A stretch of 64,000 bases of DNA from Nocardia wallacei (GCF_014466955.1 NZ_AP023396.1:5952001-6016000), one strand, 5' to 3'. Positions 26,063-35,374 are shown, counted from the stretch's first letter. Numbers and translations: made by a program. The notes: a model not told the origin generated them from the letters alone.

Positions 26063-26986
26063 ATGAGATACGACCAGCTGACCATCGAGGACGCCCAGCA
26101 GTGGACCGAACTCACCAACACCTTCGTGCCGATGGATCATCGGATCGGCGCGCCGGAACGCTGGACCTCCACCCTGAGCGTGCAGCAGACGGCGACCTAC
26201 AGCCTGCTGCGCTGGGACGAGCCGGGCGACCGGGTCGCCTACCGCACGCCCACCCATGTCCGCCGCACACCCGCCGACGATTTCTATTGGCTGGTCATCC
26301 CGCGGCATGCCGCCTTCACCCTCGGCTGGCACGGCGAGGTGCTGTCGGTGCCCCCGGGCCGGGCGCTGCTGATGGGACTGGACCAGGTGTGCCGGATGCG
26401 GCCGGGGCCGACCGCGCTGGCCCTGCAGTTGCCGCGCACCGAGATCGACCACGCGCTGCCGGCCGAGGCGCCGCGGCGCACCGTCCTCGATCTCACCTCG
26501 GGGCTCGGCCGCGTCACCGGGTCGCTGATCCGCAGCGTGCACGCCGAGCAGTCCCGGCTCGGGGATCGGGAATTCGAGGGGCTGTGCGATCGGATCGGCG
26601 AGTTGCTGTGCATGCTGGCGCTCGGAGACCTGCGGCCTCAGCGCGCGCAGCTGGACGAGACGGTGGCGACGGTCCGGCGCTACGTGCGCGACACGGTGGG
26701 CGTCGGCGATGTGCGGCTGCCCGCCGTCGCCCGCGCGCTCGGCTGGTCGCCGCGGCAGTTGCGGGCGGTCCTGCAGCAGGCCGGCACCACCTATCGCGAT
26801 CTGCGCCGCGAGGAGGGCCTGCGGGTCGCCCGCGACATCATGGAACGCCCCGGGCCGCCCGCGATCAGCATCACCGAGATCGCCGCGCGCAGCGGTTTCA
26901 CCGCGACCTGGTTCTCCGCCGCCTTCAAGGCGCGCTACGGTGAGACGCCCCGGGAGTTCCGGCAGCGGCGCACCCGTTCCGAGTGA
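26063..26986 (+). CDS. AraC-family regulator
   Basis: The 307-residue protein has a cupin-like N-terminal sensor ([20 protein letters not shown]) and a C-terminal double helix-turn-helix: [23 protein letters not shown] and [34 protein letters not shown]. It resembles the AraC_binding_2 group of regulators that respond to aromatic or lipid-like inducers. Divergent from the P450 gene, it is its likely activator. Confidence 0.88.
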   Translation: MRYDQLTIEDAQQWTELTNTFVPMDHRIGAPERWTSTLSVQQTATYSLLRWDEPGDRVAYRTPTHVRRTPADDFYWLVIPRHAAFTLGWHGEVLSVPPGRALLMGLDQVCRMRPGPTALALQLPRTEIDHALPAEAPRRTVLDLTSGLGRVTGSLIRSVHAEQSRLGDREFEGLCDRIGELLCMLALGDLRPQRAQLDETVATVRRYVRDTVGVGDVRLPAVARALGWSPRQLRAVLQQAGTTYRDLRREEGLRVARDIMERPGPPAISITEIAARSGFTATWFSAAFKARYGETPREFRQRRTRSE

Positions 26987-27019
26987 TCTCCACCACGGCG
27001 TTCCTCGCCTCGGTCCGGG

Positions 27020-27060
27020 GGGATTTCGCCTCGGACCGTGCCAACTGGTAACCTCGATCG
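27020..27060 (+). promoter_or_regulatory. Possible rpsT promoter
   Basis: TAACCT at 27049-27054, preceded by TGG as in an extended -10, lies about 95 bases upstream of the rpsT GTG. No good -35 is present. It is offered as the most likely promoter in the 160-base gap. Confidence 0.3.
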
Positions 27061-27146
27061 TCGGCGAGAGGCCGCGCAGCTGGCGCGGCGCGCCCGGAGA
27101 CTTCAGAGCACGAAACCAACTGACGACAGGAATCAGAGGAACAGGC

Positions 27147-27410
27147 GTGGCCAACATCAAGTCCCAGATGAAGCGGATCCGCACCAACGAGGCGGCGCGG
27201 CAGCGCAACCAGTCGGTGAAGTCCGCGCTGCGCACCTCCATCCGCAAGTTCCGCGAGGCCGCGGCTTCGGGTGAGAAGGCCAAGGCGCAGGAGTTGCTGG
27301 TCTCGGCGAGCCGCGACCTCGACAAGGCCGCCTCGAAGGGCGTCATCCACGCCAACCAGGCCGCCAACAAGAAGTCGGCGCTGGCGCTGGCCTACAACAA
27401 GCTGGGCTGA
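27147..27410 (+). CDS. rpsT: 30S ribosomal protein S20
   Basis: This 87-residue, highly basic helical protein begins [21 protein letters not shown] and ends [13 protein letters not shown], the standard S20 ends. It binds 16S rRNA early in 30S assembly. The start is GTG 27147 with AGAGGA 8 bases upstream. It is monocistronic, with a strong terminator downstream at 27450-27497. Confidence 0.98.
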   Translation: MANIKSQMKRIRTNEAARQRNQSVKSALRTSIRKFREAAASGEKAKAQELLVSASRDLDKAASKGVIHANQAANKKSALALAYNKLG

Positions 27411-27414
27411 TCGC

Positions 27415-27434
27415 GCGCGGTAGCACTACCGCGC
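27415..27434 (+). terminator. Short perfect hairpin after rpsT
   Basis: GCGCGGTAG and CTACCGCGC form a perfect 9-base palindrome around CA, beginning 5 bases after the rpsT stop. No T-run follows, so it may protect the mRNA 3' end or act together with the terminator just downstream. Confidence 0.45.
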
Positions 27435-27449
27435 ACCTACGTTCGTGAT

Positions 27450-27497
27450 GCCGCCGTGGCAGAGGGTCTGTGAGAGCAGACGACCACGGCGGCTTTT
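27450..27497 (+). terminator. Intrinsic terminator of rpsT
   Basis: GCCGCCGTGG (27450-27459) pairs perfectly with CCACGGCGGC (27484-27493) and is followed by TTTTG. A 10-base GC-rich stem plus T-run directly behind rpsT is a textbook intrinsic terminator, rare in this genome type. Confidence 0.85.
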
Positions 27498-27553
27498 GTC
27501 GTGTCCCGCAAGCGGACTCGCCAGGTAGGTCCCCCGTCGGATACCGTGAGTGG

Positions 27554-28603
27554 GTGTTCGGTGGGGAGTTGAGCAGGATAGCGGTACTGATCGCGGCGGG
27601 GGCGGCATTGGCCGGATGTGGCGGATCATCCGCTCCCGCAACGCATCCGGAGCCGGTGGCGGCCACCACGGCGGTGGAGTCGGCCGGGTTGCCGGGGTTC
27701 GGGTCGACCGGCGCCCACGGGAAACTGGATTCCGCGCGCAATCCCGACTGGATGGCCGCGGTGCCCGACGACCGCCCGCTGAGCCGGATCTCGATTCCCG
27801 GCACCCACGACACCCTGGCCGTGCACGGCGGTAAGGCCGGTCCGGCGGTGGTCACGCAGGAGGCGTTCGACAAGGGCTGCGCGGACGATCGCTGCACCTC
27901 GCGACAGAGCCTGCGCGTTCAACTGGAGGCCGGTATCCGGGCGCTGGACGTGCGGGTGCGCCGCGACGAGACCGATTCGCTCGCCGTGCAGCACGGGGGT
28001 TTCTTCCAGCGGGTGAATTTCGACGACGTGCTGGGCGTGGTCGACGACTTCCTGTCCCGGCATCCGCTCGAGACGGTGCTGATGCGCGTGAAGGCCGAAT
28101 GCACCACCGTCGCCAGGCCCTTCGGCTGCACCGACGCCGGTGGCGTGCCGCCGGATCTGGCCCGGATCGACCGGTCGCTCGCCGCGCATCCGCGGGTCTG
28201 GCAGCCGTCGGCCACCGGCCGTGCCGAGATCCCCGCCCTGCGGGAGGTGCGCGGGCGGATCGTGATCACCCAGTTCAGCGATATCGCCGACGGCGGCGGT
28301 CGCGGCATGGCGGTCGACGCGCAAGACCTCTGGGACGGCCCCGACATGGACGTGAAATGGGCCGCCATCGCCGCCCACCTCGACCGCGCCGCCACCGCCG
28401 CCCCCGGCACCCTCTACCTCAACTACCTCTCCGCCAACGGCGCCCCCGACCCCACCAAACTCCCCCGCCGCTACGCCTCGGTCGAGAACCAGCACACCCT
28501 GGACCACCTGCGCACCACCCCCGGCACACCGACCGGGGTCCTGATGACCGACTTCCCGGGCCCAGCCCTGGTCGAGGAGATCATCCACCACAACGTGGGG
28601 TAA
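27554..28603 (+). CDS. PI-PLC-domain lipoprotein
   Basis: The 349-residue protein has a lipoprotein signal (RIAVLIAAGAALAGC; lipobox LAGC) and then a phosphatidylinositol-specific phospholipase C X-type domain: SIPGTHDT with the first catalytic His, ALDVRVR, and a second half with LMRVKAEC. It probably cleaves inositol phospholipids or glycolipids at the cell surface; inositol lipids are abundant in this order. GTG 27554 was chosen so the lipobox Cys falls at residue 22; a TTG at 27569 is possible. It is preceded by the rpsT terminator, so it must have its own promoter. Confidence 0.8.
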   Translation: MFGGELSRIAVLIAAGAALAGCGGSSAPATHPEPVAATTAVESAGLPGFGSTGAHGKLDSARNPDWMAAVPDDRPLSRISIPGTHDTLAVHGGKAGPAVVTQEAFDKGCADDRCTSRQSLRVQLEAGIRALDVRVRRDETDSLAVQHGGFFQRVNFDDVLGVVDDFLSRHPLETVLMRVKAECTTVARPFGCTDAGGVPPDLARIDRSLAAHPRVWQPSATGRAEIPALREVRGRIVITQFSDIADGGGRGMAVDAQDLWDGPDMDVKWAAIAAHLDRAATAAPGTLYLNYLSANGAPDPTKLPRRYASVENQHTLDHLRTTPGTPTGVLMTDFPGPALVEEIIHHNVG

Positions 28604-28616
28604 GCGGGTTCTGCAA

Positions 28617-28642
28617 TAGCTGCAATGCAGGCAATGCAGCTA
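28617..28642. promoter_or_regulatory. Operator-like inverted repeat before vapBC
   Basis: TAGCTGCA (28617-28624) and TGCAGCTA (28635-28642) are perfect inverted arms with a 10-base spacer that repeats the ATGCA/GCAAT theme. The repeat ends 10 bases before the antitoxin ATG. VapB-type antitoxins usually repress their own operon by binding such palindromes. Confidence 0.65.
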
Positions 28643-28652
28643 CACTGATGGC

Positions 28653-28910
28653 ATGACCGCGCTGACCATACGCGACGTCCCCGACGAGGTGCTGCAGGCC
28701 GTCAAAGTCCATGCCGCACAGGCCGGTTTGTCTCTTCAGGCGTACATGCTCACGTTGCTCGAGCACGAGGCCACCCGTCCCGCTCCGCTGGCGCCGGTGG
28801 GCGAGACCAGGGGCCAGCGCGCGGTCCGTCGCGCTCGCGGCAGTGCGAACAACCCGGAGACCAGGGGGATGTCGACCGAGGAACTCATGAAACTGCTGCG
28901 CGGTGCCTAA
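28653..28910 (+). CDS. vapB: VapB/FitA-like antitoxin
   Basis: The 85-residue protein has an N-terminal ribbon-helix-helix: a beta strand ALTIRDVP, then helices EVLQAVKVHAAQAG and SLQAYMLTLLEHEA. A basic, disordered C-terminus contains the toxin-neutralising segment near MSTEELMKLLRG. It binds the palindrome upstream and inhibits the PIN toxin. Its stop overlaps the toxin GTG by 8 bases. Confidence 0.85.
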   Translation: MTALTIRDVPDEVLQAVKVHAAQAGLSLQAYMLTLLEHEATRPAPLAPVGETRGQRAVRRARGSANNPETRGMSTEELMKLLRGA

Positions 28911-29310
28911 GACTCTGGCCGATACCTGCGTTCTGCTCGACATGCTGGGCGACGACCCGAAATGGGCGGACTGGTCTACCGAGCGGATACAAGCGGCCAT
29001 CGATGGCGACGGCTTGGTGATAAACCCGATCGTGTACGCCGAGGTCTCGATTCATTTCGCAGAGATCGAAGCGCTGGAGGCGGCGCTGCCACCGGCGGAC
29101 TTCCACCGTGAGGCGCTGCCCTGGGAGGCGGGATTTCTCGCCGGGCGTGCCTATCTCCATTACCGGCACCGGGGAGGCGCGAAGACTTCGCCGCTGCCGG
29201 ATTTCTATATCGGTGCACACGCACTGCTGAACGGCCACCGCCTGCTGACTCGCAACCGCAAGGACTTCCGCAGCTACTTTCCCGCCCTGGAGATCATTGC
29301 GCCCGAATAG
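28903..29310 (+). CDS. vapC: VapC-type PIN-domain toxin
   Basis: The 135-residue PIN-domain RNase has acidic metal-binding residues Asp7 (LADTCVLLD), Glu47 (IVYAEVS) and Asp100 (LPDFYIGAHA), and the closing block RNRKDFRSYFP. VapC toxins cut specific RNAs and halt translation. The GTG start lies inside the antitoxin gene. The pair sits at the edge of the conserved backbone, between the lipoprotein and holA, as an inserted toxin-antitoxin module. Confidence 0.88.
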   Translation: MPKTLADTCVLLDMLGDDPKWADWSTERIQAAIDGDGLVINPIVYAEVSIHFAEIEALEAALPPADFHREALPWEAGFLAGRAYLHYRHRGGAKTSPLPDFYIGAHALLNGHRLLTRNRKDFRSYFPALEIIAPE

Positions 29311-29319
29311 ATAAGTGGG

Positions 29320-30291
29320 TCAGCGGGTTTCGTGGAGGTCGAGGATGCGGGAGAGGGCATGTTCGAGGGCGAAGTCGGTGTCGGCGGCGCCGCCCTTGAC
29401 GTCGGCGTTGAGGGCCGCGACGACCTGCAGGGCGGTGCCGATGGTGGCCGGGGTCCAGCCGCGGGCCTGCGCTTGGGCCTTCTTGACCTTCCACGGCGGC
29501 ATGCCGAGTGAGGAAGCCAGTTTGAACGGGTCGCCGCGGCCGGCCGAGCCGACCCGGGCGATGGTGTGCACGGAGTCGGCGAGGGCGTCGGCGAGCAGGA
29601 CGGCCGGGACGCCGCGGTCGGTGGCCCAGCGCAGCGCTTCCATGGCGGCCGGGCGGTCGCCGGAGACGGCGAGTTCGGCGACGTCGAAACCGGTGACCTC
29701 GGCGCGCCCGGAGTAGTAGCGGCGCACGGCGGCGACGTCGATCTTGCCGCCGGTGTCGGCGGCCAGCTGCGAGCAGGCTGCGGCGAGTTCGCGCAGGTCC
29801 GAGCCGACGGCCTCCAGCACCGTCTGCACCACCTCGCCGGGGACGCGGAGACCCGCGGCGCGGAACTCGTTGCGCACGAACTCGATTCGCTCTCCGGCTT
29901 TCGATACCTTGGCTGCCGGATGCACCACAGCTCCGGCCTTCTGCAGGGCCGGGGCCAGCGCCTTCGCCCGCCCGCCGCCGGTGTGCAGGATCACCAGCAC
30001 CACACCCTCCGGCGGGGCCGACGCCGCCTCGGTGATCACCGCGACGGCATCCTTGCCCGCCTCGGCCGCCGACTCCAGGACGATCACGCGATCCTCGGCG
30101 AACAGCGACGGGCTCAACAGTTCCGCCAGCTCCGAACTGCTCGCATCACCCGCCCGCAGCCGATCCACCGGTAGTGCCTCCGGATCCGGTGCGGCCGCGC
30201 GCACCTGCGCCACGATCGCGGCGACCGCGCGCTCGATCAACAACTCTTCTTCACCGAGCACGAGATGGACGGGTGCGAGGCGTTCGGTCAC
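29320..30291 (-). CDS. holA: DNA polymerase III delta subunit
   Basis: The 323-residue clamp-loader delta subunit begins APVHLVLGEEELLIERAV, has AELLSPSLFAEDRVIVLE near residue 60, and ends with the helical collar DVKGGAADTDFALEHALSRILDL. It opens the sliding clamp for loading on DNA. GTG 30291 lies 10 bases behind the comEC stop; an upstream ATG at 30321 would overlap comEC. The comEA-comEC-holA order is as in mycobacteria. Confidence 0.93.
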   Translation of the reverse strand: MTERLAPVHLVLGEEELLIERAVAAIVAQVRAAAPDPEALPVDRLRAGDASSSELAELLSPSLFAEDRVIVLESAAEAGKDAVAVITEAASAPPEGVVLVILHTGGGRAKALAPALQKAGAVVHPAAKVSKAGERIEFVRNEFRAAGLRVPGEVVQTVLEAVGSDLRELAAACSQLAADTGGKIDVAAVRRYYSGRAEVTGFDVAELAVSGDRPAAMEALRWATDRGVPAVLLADALADSVHTIARVGSAGRGDPFKLASSLGMPPWKVKKAQAQARGWTPATIGTALQVVAALNADVKGGAADTDFALEHALSRILDLHETR

Positions 30292-30301
30292 GCGCCCGAT
30301 C

Positions 30302-32269
30302 CTACGGGTGCGGTCCGACATCCCGACCCGCGCCCGAGGACCTTCGCCCCCGTTCACGGTCGCTCTCCCGGCGGGTGGCCGGGTGGGCGAGGCGGTACAG
30401 CACGAGCACCAGGACGCCGACTGTGGCGGTGGCTGTCAGGCCGGTGCGGACGCCGCCGGGGACGGTGAGTGAAATATCCAGGGCGGCACCGTGTTCGGCG
30501 ACGGTGAGTAGCCACCACAGGGGCGGGCCGGTCAGCTGGAGCAGGAGGGTGGCGGCGGGCTGGTACAGGCAGGACAGGGCCGCGGCGAGGGTGCCCAGGA
30601 TCGTGATGGGCGCTACCACCGGCTCGACCAGCACGTTCGCCAGGATGGCCAGCAGGCCGACGTGGCCCGTCAGCGCGGCGATGATCGGTGTCGTCACCAG
30701 GAAGGCCGCGGTGGCTACGGCGAACGCCTCGGCCAGCGGGCGCGGCCAGCCATGTCGCCACAACCACAGCGCCCAGGTGGGCGCCAGCAGGATCAGCCCG
30801 GCCGTCGCGAGCACCGACAGTGCGAATCCGGCGTTCACGGCGAGTGCGGGCGAGTACGCGAGCAGCCCGAGCACGGTCGCGCACAGGGCGGGGAGTGCTT
30901 GTTTGCGGCGCCCGGTCGTCGCGGCCAGCAACGCGATCGCGCCCATCGCGGCCGCGCGCAGCACCGAGGGCGACGGACGCGCCAGGATCACGAACATCAC
31001 CAGCGCGGCCGCCGCGAGCGCGATACCCAGCCGGGCGTCCAGGGTCAGCAGCCGCACCGCGAGCAGCACGGCGGCGAAGAGGATCGAGACGTTCATGCCC
31101 GATGCGGCCGTCAGGTGCGCCAGGTCGGTCTTCTCGAAATTCTCCCGCACGTGCTCGGGCAGCCGCGACACGTCACCGGCGACCAGCCCCGGCAGCAGCC
31201 CGGCGGCATCGTCGGACAGCGCGCGATCACACGCGGCCACGAACCTCGCCCGCACCTCGCCCGCGACGTCCTGGTACCACGGCGCTTCCGAGACCGTTCG
31301 AGGCGGCCCCTGCGCCCGCAGCACCACGACCGTCAGATCCCGCCGCCACGGCCGGTCGGTCCGCGCCCGGAATTCCACCCGCTGCCCCGGCAACACCGTC
31401 GACCAGCCCTTGTCCGGCGCGATGATCACCACCGCTCCACCCGCCCGCACCGGCACCTCCCCGTGCCGATACTCGATCAGATCGGCCCGCACCAACCATT
31501 GTCGCCCGCCGAAAGCCTTGCGGGTCAACGGTTTCGGATCATCCACCGGTGTAGCCACGATCGTCACATAGGTGCCCGGCGCCGCAGCCCCCAGCGGATG
31601 CGTCACCACCCGATACTCCTGCCACGCAGCCGCCACCGCGAACCCCCCGCCAGCCAGCACCGCCGCCAACACCGACATCACCACACCGCGTCGCCGGGTT
31701 ACGTAGCGTGCGGGCCGCGCTCTGACCCGCGCCGAACGCCACACCCACCCGATCAGTACCGCCCCGACCACAGCCAGCCCCGCCGCCAATCCCAGCCCCA
31801 CCCGCCACCCGCCGACCACGGCCACAACCATTGCGCCCCAACATATCCCCACCGCGGGAACCAATCGAACATCGAGCGGCTGCGGCCCGACAACCGGCGC
31901 TTCCTCGCCTCGCCGCTCTCGTCCCGACCTCGATCCAGCGGAACCATCGACGGCCGCCGCAGACGCGGCGGCGGACACCCCGTGACGGGTCGGTCGAACC
32001 TGCGAGTTCCGGCCGCCGTCATCCCGCCGAGCCCGCCACCTGGGCTGCGCGAACAACCGCGCGCCGGCGTGGCCGATGCGGTCGACAACGGTGTCGATCA
32101 GCGACGCACTCGCCCGACCTCGAAGCCACCGAGACTCCGCATCACCGTGCCGAATTCGCCGCCGTGGACGCGGATTCGATCGCGAGCCGGCGCCGGGCCG
32201 ACTGTGGGACGGTGCGGCGGTGGGTCTCGGAGTCGGATCGCGGGACGGGTCAGGGTCGGGCGTGTTCAT
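30302..32269 (-). CDS. comEC: ComEC/Rec2-family DNA-uptake channel protein
   Basis: The 655-residue protein has a basic, probably disordered N-terminus of about 130 residues, two early helices, an extracellular OB-like domain (VTIVATPVDDPKPL...) and then the Competence membrane domain with LTAASGMNVSILFAAVLLAV and about eight helices. It ends right after the last helix with a short basic tail, so the C-terminal metallo-beta-lactamase nuclease domain found in some ComEC is absent, as in the mycobacterial relative I recall. It would pass DNA across the membrane with ComEA. ATG 32269 overlaps the comEA stop. Confidence 0.9.
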   Translation of the reverse strand: MNTPDPDPSRDPTPRPTAAPSHSRPGAGSRSNPRPRRRIRHGDAESRWLRGRASASLIDTVVDRIGHAGARLFAQPRWRARRDDGGRNSQVRPTRHGVSAAASAAAVDGSAGSRSGRERRGEEAPVVGPQPLDVRLVPAVGICWGAMVVAVVGGWRVGLGLAAGLAVVGAVLIGWVWRSARVRARPARYVTRRRGVVMSVLAAVLAGGGFAVAAAWQEYRVVTHPLGAAAPGTYVTIVATPVDDPKPLTRKAFGGRQWLVRADLIEYRHGEVPVRAGGAVVIIAPDKGWSTVLPGQRVEFRARTDRPWRRDLTVVVLRAQGPPRTVSEAPWYQDVAGEVRARFVAACDRALSDDAAGLLPGLVAGDVSRLPEHVRENFEKTDLAHLTAASGMNVSILFAAVLLAVRLLTLDARLGIALAAAALVMFVILARPSPSVLRAAAMGAIALLAATTGRRKQALPALCATVLGLLAYSPALAVNAGFALSVLATAGLILLAPTWALWLWRHGWPRPLAEAFAVATAAFLVTTPIIAALTGHVGLLAILANVLVEPVVAPITILGTLAAALSCLYQPAATLLLQLTGPPLWWLLTVAEHGAALDISLTVPGGVRTGLTATATVGVLVLVLYRLAHPATRRESDRERGRRSSGAGRDVGPHP

Positions 32270-33315
32270 ACCGTCACCAGGTCGCGGATGCGGGCGAGGC
32301 GGGACGGGCCTATTCCCGTGACCTCGGAGAGTTGGTCGACGGAGGTGAAGCGGCCGTGTTCGGTGCGCCAGGCGAGGATGGCGCGGGCCGTGGTGGGGCC
32401 GACGCCGGGGAGGGCGTCGAGTTCGGATTCGGTGGCGGAGTTGAGGTCGACCTTCGCGGTGGGGGACGGCGGCGGAGCGCCGGAGCTACCGGGGGTCGGG
32501 GACTGGCGGGTGCCGGGGATGACGACGCTGCCCAATTGTGGTGGGCCGGGATGCGATCCGGCCGGGCCGACCACCACCTGATCGCCGTCGGCGAGCCGCT
32601 GGGCCAGGTTCAGGCTCGCCAGATCGGCGCCGTCGCGGGTCGCCGCGGCCGACAGGGCGTCGGCGACACGGGCACCCGGCGGTAGGCGCAACAGTCCGGG
32701 ATGCTCGACCAGGCCGATCACGCTGACCACCAGCTCAGCGCCACGAGTGGGCACGGACGTGGCAGCTCCCGCGTCCGCCCCGCGAGTGCCCGGGGACGCC
32801 GGTGTGGCCGCGCCGGAGTCGGTCCCCTGGCTGTCCGGCGCTGGTGCGACCGCGCCGATCGCACCCGCAGTCGGCAACGCGTCGAGTTCCGCAGCCGCGC
32901 CGGTGGCGCTCACCGCACTGGTCCGCACGGCCGGAAGCGGCGGAACAGGTTGCGCCACAGGTCTTTCCCGCTGTGCCGCGGCGCCGGCGACGATCACCGC
33001 CACCACCCCGGCCACGGCGAGCACCAGCACTCCCCGCCGCCCCGGATCGAGCCGGGTCCCCCGGAACCTCTCCGGCACCAGCCGTTCGTGCCACGTCGAG
33101 AGACCTCCCGACGGTTCACTCAGCCACTGCGGTGTGCGCGGCCCCTCGACAGTCTCGCCCCAGTCGTCGGCCGCGGACCGTTCCGGCCCCCGCTCCTCCG
33201 CCCCGAACTCGTCGAGATCCCAACGCCCACCCGGAACCGACCGTGTACCGGCCGGATCACCGGCCAGCACCCCGAGCCGCGCCCGCACCCGCCGCTGCTC
33301 CTCGTTTCGCGCCAT
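32266..33315 (-). CDS. comEA: ComEA-like DNA-binding protein
   Basis: The 349-residue protein has a cytoplasmic N-terminus, one membrane helix (GVLVLAVAGVVAVIVAGAAA), a Pro/Ala-rich linker, an SLBB domain (VVSVIGLVEHPGLLRLPPGARVADAL) and C-terminal helix-hairpin-helix repeats (LNSATESELDALPGVGPTTARAIL and LSEVTGIGPSRLARI). The HhH part binds DNA outside the membrane and hands it to ComEC. ATG 33315 gives a sensible start. The N-terminal extension of about 100 residues before the helix is longer than in Bacillus ComEA. Confidence 0.92.
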   Translation of the reverse strand: MARNEEQRRVRARLGVLAGDPAGTRSVPGGRWDLDEFGAEERGPERSAADDWGETVEGPRTPQWLSEPSGGLSTWHERLVPERFRGTRLDPGRRGVLVLAVAGVVAVIVAGAAAQRERPVAQPVPPLPAVRTSAVSATGAAAELDALPTAGAIGAVAPAPDSQGTDSGAATPASPGTRGADAGAATSVPTRGAELVVSVIGLVEHPGLLRLPPGARVADALSAAATRDGADLASLNLAQRLADGDQVVVGPAGSHPGPPQLGSVVIPGTRQSPTPGSSGAPPPSPTAKVDLNSATESELDALPGVGPTTARAILAWRTEHGRFTSVDQLSEVTGIGPSRLARIRDLVTV

Positions 33316-33631
33316 GCGAGCCACCGTAGGACTCCGCCACACCGAGACCTCCGGGCCGACAAGCCCTTTCGACAAGCCTGGGGACAACCGATCCACTGTG
33401 CACAACCGGCCCCGCCGAGTCCCGACATGTCACACCGACCTGATAGCCCCGCAAGCCTGTCCATCCGGCCTCCCCTCGCACCGCCCGGGAAGCCCGTGCC
33501 GATCTCGGCCTCCCCGCCGCCGACAATCGGCACCGAGACGATCCCCACGGTGACCGACCGCCCTGAACGACAGAGCGGCGACCGATCAGCACCGGTCGGC
33601 CACGACTGAAGACCTTCGCCTGGAGACCGCC
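33316..33631. other. Intergenic stretch, no gene seen
   Basis: These 316 bases lie between the comEA start and the stop of the methyltransferase. They should contain the promoter of comEA-comEC-holA. I see neither a clear promoter nor a gene. Confidence 0.45.
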
Positions 33632-34468
33632 TCAGGCTCGAGGACGGCGGGCGTAGTGGACGGTTCTGGCGGTCAGGAGAAAAGCGTCGGGACGTTGGTC
33701 GATGCCCTGCGGGTCGGTGGGGTCCAAGAGGCGGTCCAGGGTGGCGCGGTCGTCGGGGTCCAGGTCGTCCTGCATGCCGCGGTAGCGTTCGAGCCACTGG
33801 CGTACCGAGCGGCGGGGGCCGGGGGCCAGCGGGGCGGGGTGGTCCACGAGGAAGCTGCGGCTGTGGGCGTCGACCAGGCCCGCGGCGCGCAGCAAGGCAG
33901 GCCAGTCCTCGGTGACGGCCACCGCGCCGGGCAGTTCGGCACGCATCCGGTCGAATCGCTCCGCCATCGCCGCGTCCAGGCGAACCTGCAGGCCGGGGCG
34001 TCCGAATCCGATGTCGCGCGGCAGCCAGCGCGCCGACAGGCCGCCCTCGGCGATGGCCAGCACGCCGTCGGGCCGCAGCAGTCCGGCCATGCGGGTGAGC
34101 GCGTCGAGCTGGTCGCCGACATGGTGCACCACATTCGCCGACCACACCAGGTCGGCGTCCGGCAGTCCGCTGAGATCCTGCGGGAATTGCGCCACTCGGG
34201 TCTGCACGCGCACGCCGAGGTCACGGGCCCGCTGCTCGGCCCGGGCGAGCAGTTCGGGCGTGCCGTCCACGGCGACCACTTCGGCATCGGGGAACCGCTG
34301 TGCCAGCAGGCCCGCCGCCACGCCGGGACCGGCGCCGATATCCAGGATCCGCTCCGGCTTCAGGTCCGACAGCTCGTCGAACGCGCCGTGCAGGTAGGGG
34401 CTGTATGCCTCGGCCTCGTCCACCAGCATGTCGGCCATCGCGGCCCAGTCGAAATCGTCGTGGTTCAT
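33632..34468 (-). CDS. SAM-dependent methyltransferase
   Basis: The 278-residue class I methyltransferase has motif I ILDIGAGPGVAAGLLA, motif II VVAVDGTPE, and DADLVWSANVVHHVGD. ATG 34468 has GGAGG 5 bases upstream. It sits where mycobacteria have eis between comEA and degV, so it is a replacement or insertion in the backbone. Substrate unknown. Confidence 0.82.
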   Translation of the reverse strand: MNHDDFDWAAMADMLVDEAEAYSPYLHGAFDELSDLKPERILDIGAGPGVAAGLLAQRFPDAEVVAVDGTPELLARAEQRARDLGVRVQTRVAQFPQDLSGLPDADLVWSANVVHHVGDQLDALTRMAGLLRPDGVLAIAEGGLSARWLPRDIGFGRPGLQVRLDAAMAERFDRMRAELPGAVAVTEDWPALLRAAGLVDAHSRSFLVDHPAPLAPGPRRSVRQWLERYRGMQDDLDPDDRATLDRLLDPTDPQGIDQRPDAFLLTARTVHYARRPRA

Positions 34469-34531
34469 GACCTCCACGATGCCGACAGGATGCGCGCGAC
34501 GGCAAAGATTGTTGCCGATCCGGCAAACGGG

Positions 34532-35374
34532 TCAAGCACAACCGCCGGGCACCACCAGCACGCCGACCGCTCCGGACCCCAGATGTACCGCGAGCGTCGG
34601 CCCGAATTCCGCGCTGACCAGTTCGCGGATGCCGGGGATGAGATCGCGGAGCTGCGCGGTGATGGTGGTAGCGGCCTCGGGCGCGCCGAGATGCTGGACG
34701 GCCACGGTGGCGCCGCCCTCCCCGGCCGCGTCGACGGCGGCCGCGACGAGTTTCGCGTGCGCCTTGGATCGTGTGCGGGCCTTCTCGCGCAGTTCCAGAC
34801 GGCCGTCGACCATCTGCAGAATCGGCTTGGTGACCAGCTCGGTGCCGAAGAAGGCGGCCGCCGAACTCAGGCGGCCGCCGCGCCGCAGCTGCTCCGTGCG
34901 ATTGACCACGATGAACGCCCGGCCGCGCGCCGCCGCCGAAGCCGCCGCGTCGTAGACGACGTCCAGCGTCGCGCCCTCGCGAGCCCGGCGCGCGGCGGCC
35001 AGCACCGGCAGTCCGGTTCCGAGCCCGGCGCTGAGCGAATCCACCAGCCGCACCCGCTCGGCGGCGTCCATGTCCCGGACCGCCTGCCGTCCCGCCTCCC
35101 AGGTGGCCGACAGCTGCCGCGAAATGTGCACGGCCACAACGCCGTCGCCCTCACTGAGCGCCAACGCCCGCTCGTAGGCGACACGCAGTTCGCCCGGCGC
35201 GGCGGCCGAGGTCGTCACGGTCGAGGACGCGTAATCGATCGGCTCCTCGTCGACGCCTTCGCGGTACGCCCGATCATCGACCAGCACGTGCAGCGGCACG
35301 ACCAGAATGCCCAGCTCCTCGACCAGGGCAGCGGGCAGGCTTGCGGAGGAGTCGGTCACCACCACGACAGCCAC
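34532..35374 (-). CDS. DegV-family fatty-acid-binding protein
   Basis: This 280-residue DegV protein begins VAVVVVTDSSASLPAALVEELGILVVPLHVLV, with the TDSSASL loop that binds a fatty-acid carboxylate, and later HISRQLSATWEA (usual HISSxLSGT). In other bacteria such proteins (FakB) present fatty acids to a kinase. Its conserved position beside octT/gpgP suggests a link with lipid or polysaccharide acylation, by inference. The start is GTG 35374. Confidence 0.9.
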   Translation of the reverse strand: MAVVVVTDSSASLPAALVEELGILVVPLHVLVDDRAYREGVDEEPIDYASSTVTTSAAAPGELRVAYERALALSEGDGVVAVHISRQLSATWEAGRQAVRDMDAAERVRLVDSLSAGLGTGLPVLAAARRAREGATLDVVYDAAASAAARGRAFIVVNRTEQLRRGGRLSSAAAFFGTELVTKPILQMVDGRLELREKARTRSKAHAKLVAAAVDAAGEGGATVAVQHLGAPEAATTITAQLRDLIPGIRELVSAEFGPTLAVHLGSGAVGVLVVPGGCA

